From positions 406,963 through 470,962 of the forward strand of contig NZ_BNBI01000008.1 in assembly GCF_014655295.1 (NCBI RefSeq): a stretch of DNA of 64,000 bases. Direction: 5' to 3'. Under the pieces are notes generated by a model that was not told where the DNA came from, did no database searches, and saw nothing but the letters and a program-made list of their open reading frames with translations. The translations under genes were made by a program, and so were the position numbers. This stretch comes from Streptomyces fumanus. Lineage in GTDB: Bacteria > Actinomycetota > Actinomycetes > Streptomycetales > Streptomycetaceae. This document shows, piece after piece, positions 36,068-43,344 of this stretch (position 1 is the stretch's first letter; the number at the start of each line of letters is the position of its first letter).

Positions 36068-36349
36068 GGTTCTTTCCCTCCACGGTGGGCGGGCCGCGGG
36101 TGCGGCGCCGAGTACGGGTCCAGCTTCACGGGGCTCGGCGGCGCGGGAATCCGTCTAACGACTTACGGGCCGGGGCGGCGTGACTCATGAGGGACGGTCA
36201 GGGCCGGGGGCCAGGAGCACACCCGGTGGGGCACATGTGTTTCACTTTGGCGGTCCCCGTAGAACATGTATCTCGGGCTCCGGGGATCGGAGCCCGGCGC
36301 ACGCCGATGCCCAGGAGCCGGGTGCGACGACCTGTCGAGGAGTCTTCCC
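36068..36349. other. 282-base divergent intergenic region
   Basis: It contains the type A haloperoxidase promoter on the minus strand and GCACATGTGT at 36231-36240. A possible plus-strand promoter for the dehydrogenase has TTTCAC, 5 bases, CGGTCC, 10 bases, TGTATC (36240-36272), which has type B spacing but poor repeats. Confidence 0.4.
36121..36165 (-). promoter_or_regulatory. Type A promoter of the haloperoxidase gene
   Basis: Read on the minus strand: core GTCGTTAGAC (36153-36162) followed by GGATTC, then 25-26 bases to GAAGCT or AAGCTG (36121-36127). Confidence 0.6.
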
Positions 36350-37282
36350 ATGAGACCGGTGGTGTGGATCCCGTACGAGCCGAAGGACCTGCCGGCGCTG
36401 CCCGACGGACTCGACTGCCATTACTGGGACGGCACGGAGACCTGTCCCACGCCGCCCGAGGAGGTCCGCTTCCTCACCGGTCACCCCGGGGCGGGCGGCT
36501 ACGAGACGCTGGTCGCGATGGTCGCCCGTGCCAGGCGTCTCGAGGTGCTGCAGGTCCTCAGCTCCGGCCATGACTACCTGACCCCGCACCTGGGCCTGCT
36601 GCCGCCGGGCGCCCTGCTGTGCACCGGGCGCGGTGTGCACGCCGAGGCGACCGCGGAGCTGGCGGTGACCCTGCTGCTGGCCGCGGCGGGCCGGATTCCC
36701 CGCTTCGCACGCGGGCAGCGGACAGGTGCCCGGGCCCCGGCCGGCCGCCTGACGCTGCGCGGCAAGCGGGTGGTCGTCGTGGGGGCCGGAGCCGTCGGGA
36801 CCGCCGTCGCGCAACTGCTGGAACCCTTCGGCTGCGACCTCGTCCGGGTCGCGCGCTCCGCCCGGCCCGGTGGTGACGCACCCGTGCACGCCGCGCGGGA
36901 CCTGCCGTCCCTGCTGCCCGCGGCGGACGCCGTGCTGCTGTGCGCGCCGCTGACCGAGGAGACCCGCGGCATGTTCGGCGCCCACCGGCTGGCCTCGCTC
37001 AAGGACGGCGCGATCCTGGTGAACGTCGGCAGGGGCGAACTGGTCGACACCGACGCCCTGACCCGTGAGGTGGTTTCCGGGCGGCTGCGGGCGGCACTGG
37101 ACGTGGTGGCACCCGAGCCGCTGCCCGACGCGCATCCGCTGTGGCAGCAGCCGGAGGCACTGATCACCCCGCACGTCGGCGCGTTCACCGACGCCTTCGC
37201 GGAGGACTCCGCGGCCTTCCTGGTGCGGCAGTTGCGGCGCTACGCGGACGGGGCACCCCTGCTGAACGCCGTCGTCGGCTGA
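36350..37282 (+). CDS. D-isomer-specific 2-hydroxyacid dehydrogenase, 310 aa
   Basis: It reduces a 2-keto acid or oxidises a D-2-hydroxy acid with NAD(P). The Rossmann motif VVVVGAGAVGTAVAQLL is near 140-157. Catalytic Arg is in NVGRGELVD near 227, Glu in VAPEPLP near 255 and His in LITPHVGAF near 274. The acid preference (glyoxylate, pyruvate or phosphonate) cannot be told. The N-terminal substrate domain is short but intact. The ATG has GAGGAG upstream. It stands alone, divergent from the haloperoxidase. Confidence 0.88.
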   Translation: MRPVVWIPYEPKDLPALPDGLDCHYWDGTETCPTPPEEVRFLTGHPGAGGYETLVAMVARARRLEVLQVLSSGHDYLTPHLGLLPPGALLCTGRGVHAEATAELAVTLLLAAAGRIPRFARGQRTGARAPAGRLTLRGKRVVVVGAGAVGTAVAQLLEPFGCDLVRVARSARPGGDAPVHAARDLPSLLPAADAVLLCAPLTEETRGMFGAHRLASLKDGAILVNVGRGELVDTDALTREVVSGRLRAALDVVAPEPLPDAHPLWQQPEALITPHVGAFTDAFAEDSAAFLVRQLRRYADGAPLLNAVVG

Positions 37283-37310
37283 CCACCGCCCCCCCGCCTG
37301 CCGTCCCGCT

Positions 37311-37373
37311 CACACGTGTCCGCTGCCATGCGCGCAGTTCATGGATTCCCGCAAAAACAAGCATTGGCCTCAT
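37311..37373 (+). promoter_or_regulatory. Degenerate type A-like promoter of the SDR/ABM pair
   Basis: CACACGTGT (37311-37319) is followed by GCAGTTCATGGATTCCCGC (37334-37352), whose right half matches the haloperoxidase site. The left half GTC-N4-GAC is poor, and the -10 box (CCTCAT at 37368) is weak. AAAAACAA nearby is unusual for this GC content. Confidence 0.3.
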
Positions 37374-37445
37374 CGCCCTAGCCGGGCGAGAGTTGATCCC
37401 GCCCCGCACACCGGCCCGGTGCCGGTCCCGCCGAAGGAGAACCCC

Positions 37446-38198
37446 GTGAGCAGCAGCACGTCCACCACCCCCGCCGACGCCCCCCTCAAGCGCGCCGGCC
37501 AGCGTCTCGTCGTCGTCGGGGCCGGCTCGGCCATCGGACGCCACCTCGCCCGTACCGCCTCCGCCGAGGGCGCCGACCTGGTCCTCGCCGGCCCCGACCT
37601 CGCCAAGCTGGAGCAGACGGCCGCCGAACTGCCGGGCACGGCCCGTACCGTCCGCTTCGACATCACCGACGAGGCGTCGATCGCGCACCTGGCCGAGGAG
37701 GCCGGCGCCTTCGACCACTTCGTGTCCACGGCGGCCGTGCCGGCCAACGGACCGCTGTCCGAACTCGTCCCCGAGGACGTCCAGCGGGCCTTCGCGGCCA
37801 AGGTGACCGGCCCCCTGTTCCTCGCCAAGCACCTGGCCGGGCAGGCCCGGGAGGGCGGCTCCCTCACCTTCTTCTCCGGCGTGGCGGCCTGGCGCCCCGC
37901 ACCGGAGCGGACCGTGATGGCCACCACCAACGGCGCCCTCGCCTTCCTGGTGCAGGCCCTCGCCGTGGAGATCGCGCCGCTCCGGGTCAACGCCGTGTCC
38001 CCGGGTATCGTCGACAGCGGCGCCTGGGACAAGCTCGGCGCGGACAAGCGGGCGTTCCTTCAGTCGGTGGCCGCGAGCAACCCGGCCCGCCGGGTCGGCA
38101 CCCCGGACGACCTCGTCGCCGCGGTGCTGTTCGCCATCGACAACCCGTACGTCACCGGCACCGTCCTGCACGTGGACGGCGGCGGACGCCTGGCCTGA
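37446..38198 (+). CDS. Atypical SDR-family protein lacking the YxxxK pair, 250 aa
   Basis: The Rossmann start VVVGAGSAIGRHLART (about 18-33) and the D(I/V)TDEASI, VNAVSPGIVDSGAW and VTGTVLHVDGGG elements are classical SDR. The catalytic Ser is present (FFSGVAAWRP), but where Tyr-x-x-x-Lys should stand the sequence is VMATTNGALAF, with neither residue. It may be a binding or regulatory protein, or use an unusual mechanism. The GTG at 37446 was chosen for GAAGGAGAA just upstream. It is in an operon with the monooxygenase 48 bases downstream. Confidence 0.82.
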   Translation: MSSSTSTTPADAPLKRAGQRLVVVGAGSAIGRHLARTASAEGADLVLAGPDLAKLEQTAAELPGTARTVRFDITDEASIAHLAEEAGAFDHFVSTAAVPANGPLSELVPEDVQRAFAAKVTGPLFLAKHLAGQAREGGSLTFFSGVAAWRPAPERTVMATTNGALAFLVQALAVEIAPLRVNAVSPGIVDSGAWDKLGADKRAFLQSVAASNPARRVGTPDDLVAAVLFAIDNPYVTGTVLHVDGGGRLA

Positions 38199-38246
38199 TC
38201 CACCGGCCGCCCCCTTCCGACGGACCACCCCACTCAGGAGAAGCAC

Positions 38247-38558
38247 ATGACCGACCGTCACACCGGGCCCATCGTCCTCGTCGCCCGCATGAAGGCCCGC
38301 CCCGGCAAGGAACAGGAACTGCGGGACGCGCTGCCCGCCCTGGTGGCCGCCACCCGCCAGGAGGACGGCTGCCTCACCTACGTGCCGCACCAGGGGCTGG
38401 ACGACCCCGGCCTGCTCGTCATGCACGAGGTGTGGCAGAGCGAGGAACACCTGCGGGCCCACTCCGCCAGCGCCCACCTGCGGGCCTTCGCCGAACGGGC
38501 GGCGGAGCTCACGGTGAACGGCATCGAGATCGAGCGGCTGGCCGAGATCGAGCTGTAG
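38247..38558 (+). CDS. ABM-domain (YgiN-type) quinol monooxygenase, 103 aa
   Basis: This is a compact antibiotic-biosynthesis monooxygenase domain: ARMKARPGKEQELRDAL, ATRQEDGCLTYVPHQ, MHEVWQSEEHLRAHSAS are typical ferredoxin-like-fold dimers that oxidise quinols or polyketides without cofactor. The ATG has AGGAGAAG upstream. It lies 48 bases after the atypical SDR, so the two probably act together on a quinone-like compound; that is inference. Confidence 0.85.
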   Translation: MTDRHTGPIVLVARMKARPGKEQELRDALPALVAATRQEDGCLTYVPHQGLDDPGLLVMHEVWQSEEHLRAHSASAHLRAFAERAAELTVNGIEIERLAEIEL

Positions 38559-38610
38559 ACCGTCCCGCCGGGGGACCGCGAGCTCCCGGCGGTCGACGGG
38601 TTCTGGCACT

Positions 38611-38653
38611 CAGTCATTCGACGGAAGCGTGCCGGGTCCGCCCGCGGTCCACT
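38611..38653 (+). promoter_or_regulatory. Type A promoter of the MRJP-like gene
   Basis: Core GTCATTCGAC (38613-38622) followed by GGAAGC, then 25 bases to TCCACT (38648-38653). The start codon is 69 bases further on. Confidence 0.55.
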
Positions 38654-38722
38654 GGACCGGTACCGACCGGCACCTCACGACCCCCGCGGTCACGAGGGCG
38701 ACGAGAAACACTGGAGACACCC

Positions 38723-39916
38723 ATGTCCACACCCTCCCCCACCTCGCACACCGGCCCTGGCCGCAGGGCGGTCCTCGGCCTGTCCCTCGTGGTCGGAGGG
38801 GCCCTGGCGGCCGGCGCCGCGCCGGCCGCGGCCCGCCCCGGCACGGGCGGCGGCCACCGCCGGCCCCGGCTGGAGACGGTCGCGACCTTCGACGGCGCGA
38901 TGCCCACCGGGGTCACGGTGTCCCGCTCGGGCCGGATCTTCGTCAACTTCCCGCGCTGGGGCGACGAGGTCCCGTTCTCCGTGGCCGAGATCCGGGACGG
39001 CAAGGCCGTCGCCTACCCCGACCGGGCCGTCAACCGGCCGGACACCTCACGCCCCGAGCGGCACTTCCTCGGCGTGCAGAGCGTGGTCGTCGACGCCGCC
39101 GAACGGCTGTGGGTCGTGGACACCGGCCGCATCGAGTGGGCCGACGCGCCCTACGGCGGGCCGAAGCTGGTCGCCATCGACCTCGCCACCGACCGGATCG
39201 TCCGCACCATCCCGCTGCCCCGCTCGGTCGCCGGGCCGCGCAGCTTCATCAACGACGTCCGCTTCGACCTGAGCCGCGGCTACGCCTACCTCACCGACGC
39301 CACCCCGGACGGCCCCAACGGCCTGATCGTCGTCCACCTGGCGAGCGGCACCTCCTGGCGGTGCCTGGACGACGCGCCGTCCACCCGGCCGGTGCCCGGG
39401 TTCGTCCCCGTGGTCGAGGGCCGCCCGCTGACGAACAGCCCGGACGCCACCACACCGGCCACGCCCGTCGACATCGGCGCGGACGGCATCGCGCTCAGCC
39501 CCGACGGTGAGTGGCTGTACTACTGCCCGCTCTCCAGCCGCCGCCTGTACGCGGTGCGGACCAGGGACCTGATCCGCGCGCGGTCGGACCGCCGCGCGTC
39601 CGCCGTCCCCGTCCGCGACCTGGGCGTCAAGGGCATGTCCGACGGCCTGGAGACCGACCGGGCCGGCCGCGTCTACGCCGGGGACCTGGAGAACAACGCC
39701 ATCGTCCGCCGGGAACTCGACGGCACCTACCGCACCCTGATCCGTGACGAGCGCCTGGTGTGGCCCGACACCCTGTCCGTCGGCTACGACCGGCACCTCT
39801 ACGTCGTCGCCAACCAGCTCAACCGCCAGGCCGCCTACAACGGCGGCGTGGACCTGCGGGTCAAGCCGTACGCGCTGTACCGCTTCCCCATCGGCAGCGG
39901 CCCCGCCCGCCGCTGA
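38723..39916 (+). CDS. Secreted yellow/major-royal-jelly-like beta-propeller protein, 397 aa
   Basis: Residues 14-38 (GRRAVLGLSLVVGGALAAGA, then APAAA) form a signal peptide of twin-arginine type. The mature part is a beta-propeller of the MRJP/yellow/SMP-30-like group: PTGVTVSRSGRIFVNFPRW, LWVVDTGR, FINDVRFDLSRGYAYLTDA, ADGIALSPDGEWLYYCPL, MSDGLETDRAGRVYAGDLENN. Bacterial members are often annotated as gluconolactonases, but the activity is unproven. The ATG has GGAG upstream. It is followed by a strong terminator. Confidence 0.82.
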   Translation: MSTPSPTSHTGPGRRAVLGLSLVVGGALAAGAAPAAARPGTGGGHRRPRLETVATFDGAMPTGVTVSRSGRIFVNFPRWGDEVPFSVAEIRDGKAVAYPDRAVNRPDTSRPERHFLGVQSVVVDAAERLWVVDTGRIEWADAPYGGPKLVAIDLATDRIVRTIPLPRSVAGPRSFINDVRFDLSRGYAYLTDATPDGPNGLIVVHLASGTSWRCLDDAPSTRPVPGFVPVVEGRPLTNSPDATTPATPVDIGADGIALSPDGEWLYYCPLSSRRLYAVRTRDLIRARSDRRASAVPVRDLGVKGMSDGLETDRAGRVYAGDLENNAIVRRELDGTYRTLIRDERLVWPDTLSVGYDRHLYVVANQLNRQAAYNGGVDLRVKPYALYRFPIGSGPARR

Positions 39917-39924
39917 CCCGGCGG

Positions 39925-39972
39925 CACGACGACCGGCGGCCGCACCCGTGGGTGCGGCCGCCGGTCGTCGTG
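39925..39972 (+). terminator. Strong hairpin after the MRJP-like gene
   Basis: A 23-bp nearly perfect stem (39925-39947 with 39950-39972, arms around CGACCGGCGGCCGCACCC) begins 9 bases after the stop. Confidence 0.8.
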
Positions 39973-40115
39973 TGTCCCGTGTTCCCAGGCCGGGCACAAG
40001 CCCCTCGAGGGCCGGGGAGGTCGCACCGTCCGGCTGGTCCACCAGGACCGCGCGGACAGACGACATGACAGGAATCTCCCGCTGGTTGATGACGGGGGAG
40101 ACCGCGGTACGGCCT

Positions 40116-40436
40116 TCAGCCCAGGACCTCGATGGTTCCGGTCAGGGCGAGCGGGGTGCCGTCCGGCAGGGTGATGCGCGAGTGGACCCGGCCGCGTTCG
40201 AAGTCCTCCAGGTGCGTGATGGTGGCACCGGACTCCTCCTTCCACGAGGTCAGGAACACCTCGGGACGGATCTCCGCGGAGGTGATGTCCACGGTCTCCG
40301 TGTGGCCGTTCGGTACCAGGTCCCCGCCCTCGACGACGGTGAAGGTCATCCGCCCGCCGGCCTGGAACCGCATCTCCAGGGTGAGCCGTCCCAGATCGAC
40401 GAAGATGTGCCGGCCGGCCACCTGATCCTGTGTCAT
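40116..40436 (-). CDS. MoaF-like small beta-barrel protein, 106 aa
   Basis: FVDLGRLTLEMRFQAGGRMTFTV and TSAEIRPEVFLTSWKEESGATITHLEDFERGRVHSRI match the pattern of MoaF-related single-domain proteins, a lipocalin-like barrel that binds small ligands. No enzyme motif is visible. The ATG lies 32 bases after a predicted type A transcription start, with GGAAAGG upstream. It is divergent from the nitrile hydratase operon, each gene having its own type A site, so joint regulation is likely. Confidence 0.7.
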   Translation of the reverse strand: MTQDQVAGRHIFVDLGRLTLEMRFQAGGRMTFTVVEGGDLVPNGHTETVDITSAEIRPEVFLTSWKEESGATITHLEDFERGRVHSRITLPDGTPLALTGTIEVLG

Positions 40437-40473
40437 GACATGCCTTTCCGTAGGGACCCGAGCGGGTCCCCGC

Positions 40474-40515
40474 CAGGATCACGCCGCCCGGCGGCGGGAC
40501 CATCCGTCATCCGAC
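40474..40515 (-). promoter_or_regulatory. Type A promoter of the MoaF-like gene
   Basis: Read on the minus strand: core GTCGGATGAC (40506-40515) followed by GGATGG, then 25 bases to GATCCT (40475-40480). The -10 box is weak. Confidence 0.5.
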
Positions 40516-40615
40516 GTACGGCCTCGCGGGCCGGTGTCCGCGCCCTCCGCCTGACACCACCGGGCGGGCGGCGGCGGGTGGTCCGAGGACGGCGCATCGG
40601 CACACCTTTCCCGCT

Positions 40616-40624
40616 CACACATGT
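40616..40624. promoter_or_regulatory. CACACRTGTG-family palindromic element
   Basis: CACACATGT lies 16 bases upstream of the type A core of the hydratase operon. Copies elsewhere: 13400, 13511, 18333, 18923, 34308, 34334, 36231, 37311, 54381 and 57361. Confidence 0.45.
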
Positions 40625-40638
40625 CCCGCCCGGACCGG

Positions 40639-40682
40639 TAGTCGTTTGACGGATGCCCGGCAACACCCGCCGCTCGCAAGCT
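40639..40682 (+). promoter_or_regulatory. Type A promoter of the nitrile hydratase operon
   Basis: Core GTCGTTTGAC (40641-40650) followed by GGATGCC, then 26 bases to CAAGCT (40677-40682). The operon start codon is at 40728. Confidence 0.7.
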
Positions 40683-40727
40683 ATTCCCGGCAAACACGAC
40701 AGAAGCGAACCCCGCCAAGGAGGAGCA

Positions 40728-41063
40728 GTGGCCACCAAACGCGACATGATCGTGCGCCCCGCACACGATCTGGGCGGGCTGCCGGCCGGACCGGTCGTCC
40801 CGTCCGACCACGAGATGACGCCCTTCGAGAAGAGCTGCCACGCGCTGCTCAACGTCCTCGCCGCGCACAAGCTCGTCAACACCGAGGAGAAGCGCCGGGG
40901 AGTGGAGGACCTCGGGGCCGAGATCATCGGCGAACTCACCTACTACGAGCGGTGGGCCGTCTCCGCCTCCAAGGTGCTGATCGAGAAGGGCGTCATCACC
41001 TCGGAGGAACTGGGCGCCAGGATGAACGAGATCCGGGACCGGCTCACAAAGGCCGCCGCATGA
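40728..41063 (+). CDS. Nitrile/thiocyanate hydratase beta subunit, N-terminal-type half, 111 aa
   Basis: HDLGGLPAGPVVPSDHEMTPFEKSCHALLNVLAAH is the N-terminal half of a nitrile hydratase beta chain, and ERWAVSASKVLIEKGVITSEEL its helical continuation. In thiocyanate hydrolase and in toyocamycin nitrile hydratase the beta chain is likewise split into two proteins. The GTG at 40728 has AAGGAGGAG 3 bases upstream. The next gene overlaps it by ATGA, so stoichiometric translation is expected. First gene of a six-gene operon. Confidence 0.85.
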   Translation: MATKRDMIVRPAHDLGGLPAGPVVPSDHEMTPFEKSCHALLNVLAAHKLVNTEEKRRGVEDLGAEIIGELTYYERWAVSASKVLIEKGVITSEELGARMNEIRDRLTKAAA

Positions 41064-41371
41064 GCACCCGCTTCGTACCGGACCAGAGGGTCCGCATCGC
41101 CGACCGCGACGCTCCGGGCCATGTCCGCACCCCGGTCTACGTGCGCGGCAAGGAGGGCCGGATCGAGCGCGTCCTGCCCCGCTTCCTCAACCCCGAGCGG
41201 GAGGCGTACGGCGTCAACGAGGGCGGCGAGGTCCGCCTGTACCGGGTCCGCATCGAGCAGTCGGCCCTCTGGCCCGACTACGACGGGCCGGCCGACGACG
41301 TCCTGGAACTGGAGATCTACGAGCACTGGCTGGAACAGGTCGACGACCGCTCCGGCGCGGAAGGACGATGA
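41060..41371 (+). CDS. Nitrile/thiocyanate hydratase beta subunit, SH3-like C-terminal half, 103 aa
   Basis: FVPDQRVRIADRDAPGHVRTPVYVRGKEGRIERV is the SH3-like barrel of nitrile hydratase beta, and LYRVRIEQSALWPDY with LELEIYEHWLEQV its end. Together with the previous protein it rebuilds one beta chain. It starts at ATG overlapping the preceding stop and its own stop overlaps the alpha-subunit ATG, so all three subunits are translationally coupled. Confidence 0.87.
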   Translation: MSTRFVPDQRVRIADRDAPGHVRTPVYVRGKEGRIERVLPRFLNPEREAYGVNEGGEVRLYRVRIEQSALWPDYDGPADDVLELEIYEHWLEQVDDRSGAEGR

Positions 41372-42051
41372 CGTCGATGACGAACGCCCACGAGACCGGC
41401 ACCGTCGACCACGGTGACCACACGCACGGCACCCCGGGCGCCCCGGACCCGCACGCCCCCATCGAGACGGCCGCCGAGGAACCCGACTACTTCGACGTCC
41501 TGCACCAGGCCATCCGCGAACTCCTCGTCGACAAGGGCCTGATCACCGCGGACGAGGTACGCGCCATGGTCGAGACGCTCGACGCGCACCGGCCCGCCCT
41601 CGGCTCCGCCCTGGTCGCCCGCGCCTGGACCGACCCCGACTTCAAGGAACGCCTGCTCGCCGACGGCACCGCCGCCATCGAGGAGTTCGGCATCGACAAC
41701 TACGACGGCACCAGGCTGATCGTGCTGGAGCAGACACCCGAGGTGCACAACCTCGTGGTGTGCACCCTCTGCTCGTGCTACCCGCGTCCCGTGCTCGGCC
41801 TGCCCCCGGACTGGTACAAGAGCCGCCCCTACCGGGCCCGCGCGGTCCGTGAACCGCGTGCGCTGCTGCGGGAGTTCGGCACGGACGTGCCCCAGGACGT
41901 GACCATCCGCGTGCACGACAGCAACGCCAACATGCGCTACCTGGTCCTGCCGATGCGCCCCGCCGGGACCGAGGGCCTGAGCGAGGAGGAACTCGCCGCC
42001 CTCGTCACCCGGGACACGATGATCGGCGTCACCACGCCCAGGTCGCCGTGA
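41368..42051 (+). CDS. Cobalt-type nitrile/thiocyanate hydratase alpha subunit, 227 aa
   Basis: The metal site VCTLCSCYPRPVLGLPPDWYKS is near residues 130-150. Threonine after the first cysteine marks the cobalt type (iron enzymes have serine), with cysteine residues oxidised in the mature site. PYRARAVREPRALLREFG and AGTEGLSEEELAALVTRDTMIGV are standard alpha-chain elements. A His/Asp-rich N-terminus of about 40 residues precedes the conserved part. It hydrates nitriles to amides, or thiocyanate to carbonyl sulfide plus ammonia; sequence alone does not settle which. A cobalt permease in the same operon fits. Confidence 0.92.
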   Translation: MTSMTNAHETGTVDHGDHTHGTPGAPDPHAPIETAAEEPDYFDVLHQAIRELLVDKGLITADEVRAMVETLDAHRPALGSALVARAWTDPDFKERLLADGTAAIEEFGIDNYDGTRLIVLEQTPEVHNLVVCTLCSCYPRPVLGLPPDWYKSRPYRARAVREPRALLREFGTDVPQDVTIRVHDSNANMRYLVLPMRPAGTEGLSEEELAALVTRDTMIGVTTPRSP

Positions 42052-42914
42052 CCGGGTTCCGCCGGCGGCCGGACGGCCCCACGGCGGCGGACACCCACGG
42101 CCCGCCCACCGCGCGGTGGGCGGTCCGGGGCCGGCCGCTGTCCTCGTACCTCGCGGAGGCGCTGGGCTCGGCCTGGCTCGTGCTGGCCGCGCTCACCGCG
42201 GTCTCCCTCACCATGCGGACCGACGGCGCCTACCTCTCCTCGTGGCCGCTCCTGCCGCGCCTGGCCGTCGTCGGCGTCTCGGTGGGCGGCGCGGTGGCGG
42301 TGTTCGCCCTCACCCCGCCCGGCAAGGAGTCCGGCGCCCACCTCAACCCGGCGATCAGCCTCTTCATGGCCCTGCGCGGCGCTCTCGGCGCCGCCGACCT
42401 GATCGCCTACGGCGTCTTCCAGATGGCCGGTTCCGTCCTCGGGGTGCTGCTCGCCCGGACGCTGTGGGGAGAGCGGGTCGCCGAGGTGCGCTACGGGCTG
42501 ATCCAGCCCGGCGCCGGCTGGGACGACCCCGTGGCGGTGGCCCTCGGCGAATCCCTCAGCACCGCCGTCCTGCTAGGAGTCCTGGCCGCCATGACCAGCC
42601 GGCCCCGGCCGCGCTCCACACCCTGGGTGCTCGGCGCCGTCGTCGCGGCGCTGATCACGTCCACCGGCTCCCGGACCGGGGCCGCCTTCAACCCGGCGCG
42701 CAACTTCGGCCCGCACCTCGTCTCGGGCGACTACCACCTGTTCTGGGCCTACATGCTGGCACCCCTGGCCGGAGCCGCGGTGGCCGCCTCCGTACCGGCC
42801 CTGCTCGGTGCCCGCCGGGCCTGGACCCACCGGGTCTGCTGCGCCCACGACATCCACCGCTACCACCTGCGCCCGCCGCGCTCGCGGCACCGCCTACCCA
42901 CTTCCTCCCGGTGA
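42048..42914 (+). CDS. Aquaporin-family (MIP) channel, 288 aa
   Basis: Both signature loops are present: HLNPAISLF near residue 100 and FNPARNFGP near 215, with six hydrophobic segments between about 30 and 250. N- and C-terminal tails are charged; the C-terminal tail contains RVCCAHDIHRYH. The GTG start overlaps the alpha-subunit stop (GTGA), so it is part of the hydratase operon. It could conduct water, ammonia, an amide or a small nitrile. A MIP channel is not a standard nitrile hydratase partner. Confidence 0.85.
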   Translation: MTGFRRRPDGPTAADTHGPPTARWAVRGRPLSSYLAEALGSAWLVLAALTAVSLTMRTDGAYLSSWPLLPRLAVVGVSVGGAVAVFALTPPGKESGAHLNPAISLFMALRGALGAADLIAYGVFQMAGSVLGVLLARTLWGERVAEVRYGLIQPGAGWDDPVAVALGESLSTAVLLGVLAAMTSRPRPRSTPWVLGAVVAALITSTGSRTGAAFNPARNFGPHLVSGDYHLFWAYMLAPLAGAAVAASVPALLGARRAWTHRVCCAHDIHRYHLRPPRSRHRLPTSSR

Positions 42915-42918
42915 TCCC

Positions 42919-43344
42919 ATGCCCCACACCCACCACGGCCCCGCGACGGCCGTATCCGACCACACCGACGACGCGCTGCGCCGGCAGGCGCGCCACATCG
43001 TCACCACCCTCGACCTCCACGACGTGGAACTGGCACCCGACCTCGTCCACGCCCTGCTGCGCGCGGGCTTCGGCATCCAGGCCGACACCCCCACCGGAGG
43101 CGCCCTGACCGGAGGAGTGGAGATCCGTTCCTGCCCCGAACACTACGGGCCGGGGTCCCTCCTCGTGAGCTGGGCCCCGCACGAGATGGCGTACACCCCG
43201 CTGGACCCGCGCGTCACCCACGTCGAGGGCCTCATGACGTGCGCGCTGCTGGACAGCGTGCGGGCCCTGGGCTTCCGGGCCAAACGGCTGGGCGCCTCCT
43301 ACTCGGTCCAGGTCCAGCCCTGGGGGTCCGGTGCCACGGACTGA
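42919..43344 (+). CDS. Unknown 141-aa protein of the hydratase operon
   Basis: I do not recognise a family. It starts MPHTHHGPATAVSDH, a His-rich tip, followed by a helical domain (ALRRQARHIVTTLDLHDVELAPDLVHALLRAGFGI) and a beta-rich part with Cys at about 73 and 107. It begins 4 bases after the aquaporin gene and overlaps the cobalt permease by 14 bases. Position and His/Cys content suggest a cobalt chaperone or maturation factor, but this is inference; it does not resemble the beta-like activators of other nitrile hydratases. Confidence 0.6.
   Translation: MPHTHHGPATAVSDHTDDALRRQARHIVTTLDLHDVELAPDLVHALLRAGFGIQADTPTGGALTGGVEIRSCPEHYGPGSLLVSWAPHEMAYTPLDPRVTHVEGLMTCALLDSVRALGFRAKRLGASYSVQVQPWGSGATD

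Larger units (their letters stand above)
40437..40727. other. 291-base divergent regulatory region
   Basis: It contains two oppositely oriented type A promoters, for the MoaF-like gene (40474-40515) and the hydratase operon (40639-40682), plus CACACATGT at 40616-40624. I see no gene here. Confidence 0.7.
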
